Assembly (NCBI RefSeq): GCF_019203185.1
Contig: NZ_CP078093.1
Location: 1 to 64,000, forward strand
Origin: Crassaminicella indica
Lineage (GTDB): Bacteria; Bacillota; Clostridia; Peptostreptococcales; Thermotaleaceae
Length of the DNA stretch: 64,000 bases
Direction of reading: 5' to 3'
In this document: positions 1-9,901 of the stretch, piece by piece
Position numbering within the stretch: position 1 is the first letter of the stretch
How the letters are laid out: each line of letters starts with the position of its first letter
Program-made: the position numbers and the translations under genes
Notes under the pieces: model-generated
What the model was told of the DNA's origin: nothing
Databases searched by the model: none
What the model saw: the letters and a program-made list of their open reading frames with translations, nothing else

Positions 1-3000
1 ATGTCCATTTCTGCCACAAATTTTATCTTAAATTTATCTCCTAATCCATCAAAAGCTGTTATAGGTATGAACACTAACCTCGATCTATTATTTTCAAATA
101 CCAGCACTACAGAAAGAGGGTATAACTTAACTTTAGAAGCTACTCTTCCTGACGGTATATCCTTCATTGACAGCTCTATTACTCCTACTTCTATCATCAA
201 TAACCCGACAGGAACTATTACACTTCAATGGATAAATATTAAAGATTTAGCTCCTAATGAAATAAACTATAAAATTGTGCTTATATTAAAAGCAGATGAA
301 AATTTTAGAGAAACAGGATTACCTGTACCTTTTGATGTGCCATTAACAAGTATCGATATACATGCAACAATTGATACCCTTCCTAGAGGAAATGATGATT
401 CTGGGAACGAAAAAATTATAAAAACTGCATCAGAAAATTTTATTCCCCTTAGATATGACTTATTAAAATCTGCTCCAAGTAAAATGCCAAAAGGTGCTGG
501 CCTTGTTTCTCCTTCCAAATATCCTAGATGGCCTTACCAATATAAACTAACTATTATGAACAACAGTAGAACTCCATCCAGCGTAACTTTATTAGATCAC
601 CTTCCCAATGGAGTTCGCTATCTAGGTAACCTAAATGTCACAGGTCCCGATGCACCTGTTTTATCTAATCCAACAATTATTGTTCCTACTGGTCCTGAAA
701 GTCAAGATTTTGTTACATTAGATTGGGGAAGTATCGAATTATCTGCTAATTCTGTAAATACTATCTCCTTTAACGCTGCTATTTGGGATAATTATACAGT
801 AAATGGTATTGAAAATAGTGGTTCAAAAATTCCTCATAGGACACCACTTGAAAACATTGCTACGCTAGATGGATTATCTGGACCAATCCAATCGATTGTT
901 AAAACAAATGCAATGGATGCTACAATTAATAAATCTATTGATAGAAATATTACAGATGTAGGAGAAATAAATACTTATACTTTAACATATCGTATAAATC
1001 AATATGATAATATTTCATCATTTGTAATCACAGATACTATTGGTAATGGGCAAAGCTATAATCATGGCTCAGCATCTATCATACCTGATTCTATAACTGT
1101 TCATCCAAATGGTACAACAACACTCACTTGGAACTTAGGACTTTTGATTACTGAAACAACTGGAAATATTACTTTTACAACAACAGTGAATACTAATTAT
1201 TCCACAGGAAATCCAGTAGCTAGTGGCGACACTTTATTTAATAATACTAATATCACTGGGATTAATCAAACCACCTCAACAGCTGCTCCAGATTATTCTA
1301 GTGCTAATACATCAATCAAAAAACCTCATATAAAAAAAGAAATATTAAATTATTACTATAAAGATGGAACCATAAAAGCCTTTGATGTAGCAGCTCCTTT
1401 AGATCAAGTTGAATTTAGAATCACCTACAGTTCTAATAACATAAAAGCATCTCAACTAAATATCGAAATTGACGAATATGCACCTCTAAACATGGGCCCA
1501 TTAACTGCTAGTTTACCCATTATCTATAATAGTACATTCCCAGGACCTTTTTCACCCTTTACTGTAAGCCCTAATGGTCTAAGATGGAAGCTAGGAACAA
1601 CACCTGGTAATAATACATGGACAGCTACCTTTAAAGTCCCTGTAAAAGATATTGAATTTGTAGGTGCAAAAAATAATTTAGCTAAACTAGCTGGAGAAAA
1701 TACTCCTGGTTTTGCCTATAGCAATCGAGATCAAATTAAAGTAAACTTTGGAAAACCTAATATTAAATTTAAAAAGGAAGTAACAGGACCCAATGTAAAT
1801 GCAATAAAAGCAGGTGAAACATATACATATACTATTACTATTTCAAATCCTCAAAATTCAGAAGGAACAGTAGTAGATGCCTTTGAAATGGATCTAACAG
1901 ATATCATTCCAGATGACTTGACCTTTAATGGAATTTTTAATGTGATAGGTACAGCTTCCTATACTACACCTATATTTTCAGGTCAAAATGTATCTATGAC
2001 AATCAAGAAGCTTGCACCTGACGAAAACCTTACTTTTAATTTTGAAGTAACTGTAGACAGTACTATCGCCAGTGGTAAAATACTTAAAAATCAAGCAATA
2101 CTACAAAGGCCTTATTCACAGCCAGATCGATCTTATCAATACACCGGTTCACCATTTAAATCTTCAACCACTTTAAAAACAGAAGGTATTCAACTTAATA
2201 AATTAATTACTCCTATGTTTGCCAAAATAGGCGATAAGGTCACATACATCGTTCAAGCAACAGTCCCATTAGGAACAACAGCTTATGATATAGAGCTAAT
2301 AGATGAATTTCAAGCTTCTACGCAGTCTTTCATACTAGGTAGTGCCAAAATCAATAATTCTTCTGTTATTCCTAGTGTTTCTTCAGGAGTTGTAGCTTTT
2401 CCTAAAATCAATTTTATTGATGCTACGACTAAAGAAGTTCTTATTACCTATTCCTTCGATGTAAGAATTATAAATGGCACACATATATCACCATTTATTG
2501 AAGAACAAATCAATAAAGCCACTATTCAATGGAATTTCAAAGAAGGAGAGCCTGCTGTTCCTGTTAGTATCTCTGAACCTTTACAGGTAAGAACACCAAA
2601 TTTGCGAGGCATAAAGCAGCAACGTAATGTTACTAAAAATACGCACTTTAAAACACATAGATTAGATTATGAGGTAGGAGATGTTATTGAATATCTCATT
2701 TCTATAACAAATGATGGAGCTGAAAAAGCCTTTGATGCTGTCATTATAGATCACTTAGAGCCTTTTCTGTCCTTTAAAGCTGGTTCAATTATAACTACAA
2801 AAGGTTCAGCTTCTGAAGCAGGAGGAACAATCACATGGAATATTCCTGTTCTTGAAATAGATGAAACTGCAACGCTTATCTTTTCAGTAGATACACTGTC
2901 AGGAGTTGCAGCAGGTAAAACTATACTTGATAATGCAACTTATACATATAATACAAACAACAATAGCTTTGGTATTGAATTTGGTCCAGATAAAACTAAC

Positions 3001-6000
3001 ACAGTTCACTTAATATCTCCTTTTGTATCCATACTCAAAACATCTTCTATATCCGAAGGTGAAATCGGTGATGACATCACATATAGCATTAAACTTACCG
3101 TTCCTAATGGAACAATTGCATATACACCCAAGATACAAGATATGCTACCATTATCTCAAGATTATATCGGACCTGCATCAAGACAAGAACTCCCTAACCC
3201 ACCAACAACTATAACGCCTATTTCTTTAAATCCTATTACTTTTGATAGTCCTACAATCGATGCTTCCTCGGGTGAAAAAGTAGTTATATATAAATTTATA
3301 GCAAGAATTGTTGATTCTACACACAATCAGCCATTTACAGAAATACAAACAAATTATTCACAAATACAATGGGCAATTCGTCCTGAAGGACCTTTATCTA
3401 GAATAAAAAAATCTAGTATAAATATTACAGCTAAAACACCAAATATAACTGTTATAAAAGAACAAAAAAAAGCTTCAGATACAAATTATACTACCAATCA
3501 TCTTTCTGCACTGCCAAATGAGGAAATACATTATCGTCTCACAATAAACTCAAATGGTGCTACAACCGCTTATAAAGTAAAAGTGGTAGATGTGTTAAAT
3601 GAATTTTTTGAGTATGATCGAACAATTTTAGGTCCTTCTCCAATAATAACCGGAAATACTATAGAATGGAATATCGGAAATATTGATACAAAAGATACTT
3701 TTATTATCGAATTTGCAGTAAAAATAAAACCTGGTATAGGTGCAGGAGCACAAATTCCTAATCAGGTAAAAGTATTTTATGATTCAAATACAATAAATGC
3801 TATCACTTATCATGCTAGCTCCAATAAAGTATTAATCGATATTCCACCTTTACAGTTTGAAAAATCTGCTGATAAATCTATTGCAGCTCTTGGAGATGAA
3901 ATCACTTATACCCTAAAAGTTATTATTCCAGATGGTGTAAATGCTTACAATGTTGTCATAAAGGATACCATTCCATTTTGTCAAGAGTATAAACCTTCAA
4001 GCTGGTCACCTGGAACCCCTATTGTATCTCCATCATTAAAAGAAATTGTATTTAATGAATCTACTTCTCCTTTAATAGGTACGAAAGAATATACTTTTAA
4101 GACAATCGTCAAATGCGATAGAGTAGAAATTCAAACAAATCATTCACAAATATCTTGGAACATTTTACCTTCAGGACCTCAAGCTCCGCCAATTTCTAGC
4201 TTTGTAGATGTTACTGTGAAAAATCCCAATATCCAAGTAACAAAAGAACAAAGTATACATGCGACAGGTCCTTTTACAAAAGACTTGATAAAAGGTATAA
4301 AAGCGAATGATACAATATATTATAAAATAACCTTAGAAAATATAGGTCAAACCCCTGCTTATAATATTATTACTACAGATTTGCTCGATAATAATTTAAT
4401 TTACATGGGGCCTGTAGGAAACTATCTTGGTACAATTACACCTGATCCTCCAACAGGAAATCCCAATGGTACAATTATGTGGACACTACCCGTATTAGAA
4501 GCAGGTTCTTCTACATCATTTATCTTTCAAGTAAATATTGTATCAGGATTTATAACAGGTTCTAATGTAATAAATCAAGCTTCGACAAAGTACGATACAT
4601 CCATTGATCACCCTGTTACTATAGGTCCTATTTTGTCTAATCAAGTAGGCTTTGAATTTATATCCCCAACTATTTCCAAAACCGTAAAAGATGATATCAA
4701 ATTCTTAGGAGATATAATAACCTACACAATAGAAATAAATATTCCAGATGGAGGTATCGCCCATGATGCTCAAGTAAAGGACCTCTTACCACTTGATCAA
4801 AGCTATGTAGCTGATAGCTTAAGAAAAAACGGATCAAAAATAATCCCTTATTCTACTTCTCCACTTATATTTGAAGCAGCTAAAGATCTAACAGGCACAA
4901 TCATTTATACTTTTGAAGCCCAAATTGATTCTATGTCATCAACACCTCAAGATAAACAAACAAACGAAGCTATTTTAACTTGGAGAACTAAACCATCTTC
5001 TCCTCTAAGTACTATTGCTGATACCACAAATGTATATGTAACAAACAGTGATATTTCAATATCTAAAGCACAGAGGAACTTCACAGCTGATAATTCCAGC
5101 CCTTTTACTACAAATCCTATACAAGTTTCTGTTGGAGATGTTATACACTATCAGTTTACAGTAGAAAACCTTAATCCTAATTATCCAATTTATAATGTTA
5201 AAATAAAAGATCCTTTAAATAGTTTATTAAAATATTTACAGCCTATTGAACCTTTTCCTCCTGGTATAATAATTCATACAGGAGAACCTCAAGGAGGAGA
5301 AGTTACTTGGAACATTGAACACATTCCACCATTTGGAAAATACAGAGCAATTATCGCATTAGAAATATTACCCGGTGCAGGAGCACAAAGCACTATTTTG
5401 AATACTTCATCTGCAACATTTTCAGCAGTTCAAGAGCCTCCTGTTCTCATATATGGTCCAAAGGTTTCAAATACACTAAGTGCACAACTACCATCTTTAC
5501 AAATAGAAAAAAATGTTTCAAAAACTACAGTAGAAATTGGAGAAATCATTAAGTATACACTATCCTTAACTGTACCATATGGCACTATTGCCTATAATGT
5601 TATTGTACAGGATCTGTTGCCCCCACAACAAATATATATTGGTGAAGCTACTAAAAATGGTTCTCCAGTATTTCCTACTATCGATGGACAAAAAATTACC
5701 TTTGCTCAAGAAGCCTTAATAGATGCATCATCTAATATAAAAAATATCATCTATACCTTCAAAGCACGAGTTATAAAAGGAAATACCTCATTTCCATATA
5801 CAGAAACACAAATAAATCATGTTACAACAAATTGGCATATTGATCCAAATGGCACTCCCGCATTACCCGTTACTAATTCAAAAGCTATAGTTGTAAACAA
5901 TCCATTTTTCTTTATTGGAAAAGAGCAAAGAAATGTTACAAAAAAAACAGCATTTGATACAAATGAATTAGCTGTTGAAGTAGGAGATATACTGGAATTT

Positions 6001-7281
6001 AAGCTAGTAGCACATAACTTTGGGAAAGCTTCAGCTTATAACGTTATAATAACAGATATATTATCTTCTTTTGATCAATATATAGAAGTAGTATCTATTT
6101 CATCTGGAAAAGTTGATTTTGATAGTTCTAGCAATACTATTATTTGGACCATAGATATTTTACCACCTCAAAGTGTTGAATTTTTCATATTCAAAATTAA
6201 AATATTAGGAGGCGTATCTGCTGGTGGATCAGATACAAATATAGCCACTGCTTTTTATGATACCAATAAAGCTACACCTATTACTGTTGGTCCTTTTGAA
6301 AGTAATAAAGTCATTCATAGATATCCTAACATATTGATTACAAAAACTGCTGATTCAAAAAACGTTATTATTGGGGATATCATTACTTATACAGTCCGTT
6401 TTACATTACCAAATGGTACAATTGCACTTAATGGGCAATTTACAGATACTCTACCAATAGGTCAAGTATATTATGATTATGCTACTTTGAACGGCAAGCC
6501 CATTGAGCCTGTAGAAGTCAATGGACAATTTATTGCTTTTCCTATTATTCCTTACTCTTATGCAAAAGAAAAAGATCTAACCTTTACTTATCAATTTTTA
6601 GCTAAAGTTATCTCTGTAGATGTAAATCCTATTACACTCATAGAAACACAAACAAATGAAGCTGTAGGAAAATGGTTTTTAAACCCATCTACATCTGCAC
6701 AACCTGTTAATGCTTTAAAAAATATTTATGCTACAAATAGCAAAATTGAAATAAAAAAACTTCAAAGGAATGTTTCAAAATGTGGTCATTTTACAACAGA
6801 ACCCATTCCAGGTAATAAGAAAAACATCATTGAGTATAGTATTACTATTGATAATACTAGCCCTAACACAGTATATAATATAATCACCGAAGATAACTTA
6901 TCTCCTCAGTTGCAATTTATATCGCCTATTTCTGTCCCAATAGGAACACTTACTCACTCTAATGGAACAATCACATGGTCTATTCCTTCATTGACTGCAA
7001 ATAATTCAGTAACAGCTATATTTTCTGTTAAAATTATAGCTACAAAAACACCTATTATCAACTATGCAACAAGCAGTTTTCACATTACACCAACAGACCC
7101 TAATATATTTTTCAGCAATCCTTCAAATATTACAGTCATACGAACAGATAATTGTACTGCTGTTTTTACAATTGGACTAAATATAAAAATTTCTACACAA
7201 AAAAACGTAGATCTACTTATTCCTACTCATGGATATTGCAAGCTCTTAGAAGATCAGCATAAACATCATAACAATAAATAA
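1..7281 (+). CDS. Giant DUF11-repeat protein, probable surface or spore-surface protein
   Basis: A 2426-residue protein made almost wholly of beta-sandwich repeats of the DUF11 (conserved repeat domain) type. From about residue 730 two repeat types alternate. One carries a lysine followed by GD-I-TY and (I/V)P-G-TIAY signatures, with the lysines at 734, 1013, 1288, 1560, 1837 and 2115. The other carries a KEQRN-like lead, VGD and AYN signatures. Six pairs have a period near 276 residues. The N-terminal 700 residues hold more diverged units. No signal peptide, membrane segment, LPXTG motif or S-layer domain is visible; the last 45 residues are a non-repeat tail with two cysteines and a His-rich end. 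The ATG is the first base of the window, so an upstream extension cannot be excluded. Function unknown; an adhesive or structural coat role is inference. Confidence 0.85.
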   Translation: MSISATNFILNLSPNPSKAVIGMNTNLDLLFSNTSTTERGYNLTLEATLPDGISFIDSSITPTSIINNPTGTITLQWINIKDLAPNEINYKIVLILKADENFRETGLPVPFDVPLTSIDIHATIDTLPRGNDDSGNEKIIKTASENFIPLRYDLLKSAPSKMPKGAGLVSPSKYPRWPYQYKLTIMNNSRTPSSVTLLDHLPNGVRYLGNLNVTGPDAPVLSNPTIIVPTGPESQDFVTLDWGSIELSANSVNTISFNAAIWDNYTVNGIENSGSKIPHRTPLENIATLDGLSGPIQSIVKTNAMDATINKSIDRNITDVGEINTYTLTYRINQYDNISSFVITDTIGNGQSYNHGSASIIPDSITVHPNGTTTLTWNLGLLITETTGNITFTTTVNTNYSTGNPVASGDTLFNNTNITGINQTTSTAAPDYSSANTSIKKPHIKKEILNYYYKDGTIKAFDVAAPLDQVEFRITYSSNNIKASQLNIEIDEYAPLNMGPLTASLPIIYNSTFPGPFSPFTVSPNGLRWKLGTTPGNNTWTATFKVPVKDIEFVGAKNNLAKLAGENTPGFAYSNRDQIKVNFGKPNIKFKKEVTGPNVNAIKAGETYTYTITISNPQNSEGTVVDAFEMDLTDIIPDDLTFNGIFNVIGTASYTTPIFSGQNVSMTIKKLAPDENLTFNFEVTVDSTIASGKILKNQAILQRPYSQPDRSYQYTGSPFKSSTTLKTEGIQLNKLITPMFAKIGDKVTYIVQATVPLGTTAYDIELIDEFQASTQSFILGSAKINNSSVIPSVSSGVVAFPKINFIDATTKEVLITYSFDVRIINGTHISPFIEEQINKATIQWNFKEGEPAVPVSISEPLQVRTPNLRGIKQQRNVTKNTHFKTHRLDYEVGDVIEYLISITNDGAEKAFDAVIIDHLEPFLSFKAGSIITTKGSASEAGGTITWNIPVLEIDETATLIFSVDTLSGVAAGKTILDNATYTYNTNNNSFGIEFGPDKTNTVHLISPFVSILKTSSISEGEIGDDITYSIKLTVPNGTIAYTPKIQDMLPLSQDYIGPASRQELPNPPTTITPISLNPITFDSPTIDASSGEKVVIYKFIARIVDSTHNQPFTEIQTNYSQIQWAIRPEGPLSRIKKSSINITAKTPNITVIKEQKKASDTNYTTNHLSALPNEEIHYRLTINSNGATTAYKVKVVDVLNEFFEYDRTILGPSPIITGNTIEWNIGNIDTKDTFIIEFAVKIKPGIGAGAQIPNQVKVFYDSNTINAITYHASSNKVLIDIPPLQFEKSADKSIAALGDEITYTLKVIIPDGVNAYNVVIKDTIPFCQEYKPSSWSPGTPIVSPSLKEIVFNESTSPLIGTKEYTFKTIVKCDRVEIQTNHSQISWNILPSGPQAPPISSFVDVTVKNPNIQVTKEQSIHATGPFTKDLIKGIKANDTIYYKITLENIGQTPAYNIITTDLLDNNLIYMGPVGNYLGTITPDPPTGNPNGTIMWTLPVLEAGSSTSFIFQVNIVSGFITGSNVINQASTKYDTSIDHPVTIGPILSNQVGFEFISPTISKTVKDDIKFLGDIITYTIEINIPDGGIAHDAQVKDLLPLDQSYVADSLRKNGSKIIPYSTSPLIFEAAKDLTGTIIYTFEAQIDSMSSTPQDKQTNEAILTWRTKPSSPLSTIADTTNVYVTNSDISISKAQRNFTADNSSPFTTNPIQVSVGDVIHYQFTVENLNPNYPIYNVKIKDPLNSLLKYLQPIEPFPPGIIIHTGEPQGGEVTWNIEHIPPFGKYRAIIALEILPGAGAQSTILNTSSATFSAVQEPPVLIYGPKVSNTLSAQLPSLQIEKNVSKTTVEIGEIIKYTLSLTVPYGTIAYNVIVQDLLPPQQIYIGEATKNGSPVFPTIDGQKITFAQEALIDASSNIKNIIYTFKARVIKGNTSFPYTETQINHVTTNWHIDPNGTPALPVTNSKAIVVNNPFFFIGKEQRNVTKKTAFDTNELAVEVGDILEFKLVAHNFGKASAYNVIITDILSSFDQYIEVVSISSGKVDFDSSSNTIIWTIDILPPQSVEFFIFKIKILGGVSAGGSDTNIATAFYDTNKATPITVGPFESNKVIHRYPNILITKTADSKNVIIGDIITYTVRFTLPNGTIALNGQFTDTLPIGQVYYDYATLNGKPIEPVEVNGQFIAFPIIPYSYAKEKDLTFTYQFLAKVISVDVNPITLIETQTNEAVGKWFLNPSTSAQPVNALKNIYATNSKIEIKKLQRNVSKCGHFTTEPIPGNKKNIIEYSITIDNTSPNTVYNIITEDNLSPQLQFISPISVPIGTLTHSNGTITWSIPSLTANNSVTAIFSVKIIATKTPIINYATSSFHITPTDPNIFFSNPSNITVIRTDNCTAVFTIGLNIKISTQKNVDLLIPTHGYCKLLEDQHKHHNNK

Positions 7282-7291
7282 TTTTAATATT

Positions 7292-7329
7292 CCCCCTTTT
7301 GATCTTATTCATATATGATCAAAAGGGGG
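7292..7329. other. Strong hairpin between converging genes
   Basis: A perfect 13-bp inverted repeat (CCCCCTTTTGATC and its complement, loop 12) lies between the end of the DUF11 gene and the end of the EIIA gene. It is GC-rich at its outer end but has no T-run after it on either strand, so it is not a canonical intrinsic terminator, although its position between converging genes suggests a transcript-end role. Confidence 0.6.
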
Positions 7330-7394
7330 AAACTATTAAATCAACAACACAAATAAAAACATATTCCATAATAGTGATTTAGTTACAATAATTC

Positions 7395-7868
7395 CTACTT
7401 TTTAACTTTTATTTTTAAAATTTCCTCATTTTTATACAAGCTTTTTTCAATGCTCTCTACTTTATCCATATTGGTAATCACAATAGGTGTTATAGTGTCT
7501 TTTCCCGATTTTTCTATATAATCTAAATCTACTTCAATAATAGCTGTTCCTTTTTTTACGTCTGTTCCAACTTCTACAAGTCTTGTAAACCCTTTTCCTT
7601 TTAAATTTACTGTATCTATCCCAATATGCACTAATATTTCCAATCCTTCTTTTGTAGTTATTCCAAAAGCATGATTTGTAGCAAATATTTGGGTAATCTT
7701 TCCATCACAAGGAGCAACTGCAATATTACTACTTGGCCTTATCGCTATACCATCTCCAAGCATCTTACTTGAAAAAACAGGATCACTTACTTCTTCTATA
7801 TCTACTATTTTTCCTTGGAAAGGAGCTTGCAGTATAATTTCCTTATTTTTACTAAAAAAACTTAACAT
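7395..7868 (-). CDS. PTS glucose-type EIIA component
   Basis: A 157-residue soluble EIIA of the Glc family that receives phosphate from HPr and passes it to an EIIB domain. The two active-site histidines of the family are present, His66 (NHAFGI) and His81 (HIGIDTV). It is the last gene of a leftward nag cluster, 11 bases after nagB. The NagE protein encoded at the head of the cluster has EIIC and EIIB domains but no EIIA, so this gene most likely supplies the missing domain, and it may serve other Glc-family transporters too. The ATG has a good ribosome binding site (AGGATG). Confidence 0.92.
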   Translation of the reverse strand: MLSFFSKNKEIILQAPFQGKIVDIEEVSDPVFSSKMLGDGIAIRPSSNIAVAPCDGKITQIFATNHAFGITTKEGLEILVHIGIDTVNLKGKGFTRLVEVGTDVKKGTAIIEVDLDYIEKSGKDTITPIVITNMDKVESIEKSLYKNEEILKIKVKK

Positions 7869-7879
7869 TTTTCATCCTC

Positions 7880-8635
7880 CTACAAATATTCTTCTTTTAA
7901 TTTTTCTAAATCTAATTTTGATGCAGCTTCCTTATCTACAACAAAAACTACATCAGGATGTAATTGTAAAACAGATGCAGGGAGTTCAGGAGTTATTTTC
8001 CTATAAATAGCTCCATAAATTGCCTCTGCTTTTTCTTTACCACTTGCTAAAAGCATAATCTTTTTAGCATGCATAATAGTTTTTATTCCCATACTTATAG
8101 CTTTTGTCGGTACATCCTTTATAGAATCAAAAAACCTTGAATTATCCTGTATAGTCTGTTCATCTAATTTAACCATATGAGTAAGGGCTTCAAATTTTAT
8201 ATCTGGTTCATTAAATCCTATATGTCCATTTCTTCCTATCCCTAAAACTTGTAAATCTATACCTCCACAGCTTCTGATCTTTCTTTCATATGCTAAAGAT
8301 TCTTTATTAATATCTTTAGCCATACCGTTTGGTATATTTACTTTTTTCATATCAATATTTACATATCTGAAAAAATTTTCATACATATAATAATAATAGC
8401 TTTTATCGTTTTTTTTACTTAGACCGCAATATTCATCTAAATTAAAAGTAGTTACTTCTTCAAAGTCAATATGACCATCTTCATATGTTTTTATAAGCTG
8501 CTTATACATTCCTAAAGGCGTAGAACCAGTAGCAAATCCTAAAACGCTATTAGGCTTTAAAATCATTTGGCTAGCTACAATATTGGCAGCTTTTTTACTC
8601 ATCTGATCATAATCATCAACACAAATAATCCTCAT
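7880..8635 (-). CDS. nagB: Glucosamine-6-phosphate deaminase NagB
   Basis: Converts glucosamine-6-phosphate to fructose-6-phosphate and ammonia in the cytoplasm, delivering amino sugar carbon to glycolysis. The 251-residue length is typical. Family motifs are visible: the phosphate-binding FATGSTPLG loop (residues 34-42), LDEY with catalytic Asp67, and GIGRNGHIGFNEP (residues 132-144) with His138 and Glu143. The start overlaps the 3' end of nagA by 20 bases with its ribosome binding site (GAGGTGA) inside nagA, which indicates translational coupling. Confidence 0.96.
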   Translation of the reverse strand: MRIICVDDYDQMSKKAANIVASQMILKPNSVLGFATGSTPLGMYKQLIKTYEDGHIDFEEVTTFNLDEYCGLSKKNDKSYYYYMYENFFRYVNIDMKKVNIPNGMAKDINKESLAYERKIRSCGGIDLQVLGIGRNGHIGFNEPDIKFEALTHMVKLDEQTIQDNSRFFDSIKDVPTKAISMGIKTIMHAKKIMLLASGKEKAEAIYGAIYRKITPELPASVLQLHPDVVFVVDKEAASKLDLEKLKEEYL

Positions 8636-9785
8636 TGGTATTCACCTCATATACAATATTTCCATCAATTATAGTACTAATCACATTCATACTCTCATCA
8701 AAAATAACCAAATCTGCAATTTTCCCTTTTTGAATACTTCCTAATTGATCATCTACTCCTATAGCTCTTGCTGGATTTAAACTTGCCATATTTATAATTT
8801 CATTGATTTTATAATCAGTATAATCCCTAATATTCCTTACAGCTTCATTTAACTTAAGTATACTTCCTGCTAATGTTCCATCCTCAAGCTTTGCAGATTC
8901 TTTATCTACAATTACCTTTTTTCCTCCCAATTCATATTCTCCACAGGGCATACATCCTGCTCGCATAGAATCTGTAATTAAAATAACTAATTCTTTTTTA
9001 TTTATACTGATAAATGCCTGAAAAAAACCTTTATGCACATGAATCTTATCTGCGATGAGTTCACAGAATATATCTCTTGAAAATACCGCTCCCATAACCC
9101 CTGGGTTTCTGTGATGAAGCCCTGTCATAGCATTAAAGGTATGTGTTACATAATCAACTCCATCATCAATAGCTTTTAGTGCTTGTTCAAAAGTAGCACC
9201 TGTATGTCCTATAGCAAGCTTTATATTTTTATGCCTTTGCATACTTTCTATAAATATGCTATTTTCATCTTCTTCTGGTGCAAAAGTGATGATTTTTAAT
9301 ATGTCTAAATAAGGTTCCACCATCTTATATTCAGGTTTTATAATATATTTTTCATTTTGAGCCCCTCTATATTTTTTACTTATAAAAGGTCCTTCTAGGT
9401 GTGCACCCAAAATTTTTGCACCATCTAATTTTTTATGCATACATTCTCTAATATTTTCTAATGCTATTTTTATATCTTCTTTAGACATAGTCATTGTTGT
9501 AGGCAAAAAAGATGTTACACCTGTTTTTGCTATAGATTTCGAAATAGACTTTATTGCTTCAAATGTAGCATCCATGGTATCAAAACCTGCCGATCCATGT
9601 ATATGCAAATCTATCAATCCAGGAGATACAAAATTGCCTTTTGCATCTATAACTTTTTTTACACCACTTAATTGTCTAAACTCATCTTTTTTTACTATAT
9701 CTATTATTTTATGGTTATATAAAAGCACATAATTATTTAAAATACTATCTTCTAAGATAATTTTACCATTAATAATAGCTTTCAC
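8616..9785 (-). CDS. nagA: N-acetylglucosamine-6-phosphate deacetylase NagA
   Basis: Removes the acetyl group from N-acetylglucosamine-6-phosphate, the step between NagE uptake and NagB. The 389-residue protein shows the amidohydrolase metal and catalytic set: HIH at 61-63, Glu131 (HLEGPF), His194 (GHTGA), His215 (THTFNAM) and catalytic Asp272 (TDSM). It starts with GTG behind AGGAGAGG. It sits between nagE and nagB on the same strand, so substrate order matches gene order. Confidence 0.96.
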   Translation of the reverse strand: MKAIINGKIILEDSILNNYVLLYNHKIIDIVKKDEFRQLSGVKKVIDAKGNFVSPGLIDLHIHGSAGFDTMDATFEAIKSISKSIAKTGVTSFLPTTMTMSKEDIKIALENIRECMHKKLDGAKILGAHLEGPFISKKYRGAQNEKYIIKPEYKMVEPYLDILKIITFAPEEDENSIFIESMQRHKNIKLAIGHTGATFEQALKAIDDGVDYVTHTFNAMTGLHHRNPGVMGAVFSRDIFCELIADKIHVHKGFFQAFISINKKELVILITDSMRAGCMPCGEYELGGKKVIVDKESAKLEDGTLAGSILKLNEAVRNIRDYTDYKINEIINMASLNPARAIGVDDQLGSIQKGKIADLVIFDESMNVISTIIDGNIVYEVNTNEDYLC

Positions 9786-9809
9786 AAAATCCTCTCCTTA
9801 CATTTTACC

Positions 9810-9858
9810 TATGAAGTTAAATATATTCATAAACTTTACAAATATATTTAATTCATAA
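9810..9858. promoter_or_regulatory. AT-rich inverted repeat upstream of nagA
   Basis: Arms TATGAAGTTAAATATAT and ATATATTTAATTCATA face each other about 15 bases apart in the gap between nagE and nagA. It could be an operator or an mRNA processing or stability hairpin; the sequence does not decide. Confidence 0.3.
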
Positions 9859-9865
9859 ATCAGGT

Positions 9866-9901
9866 AGAATGAAAAAGCTGTTATAACAGCTTCTTCATTC
9901 T
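9866..9901. other. 36-bp palindrome over the nagE stop codon
   Basis: Two 18-base arms with a single G-T mispair centre on TTATAA at the nagE stop codon. On the nagE (minus) strand it can fold into a long stem with no loop to speak of and no downstream T-run. Such a stem at the 3' end could separate nagE from nagA mRNA by partial termination or processing. Confidence 0.5.

Noticed and set aside
1-7281. S-layer or sortase-anchored adhesin for the DUF11 protein
   Set aside because: No LPXTG, no S-layer homology domain and no C-terminal hydrophobic anchor; secretion cannot be claimed from the visible N-terminus.
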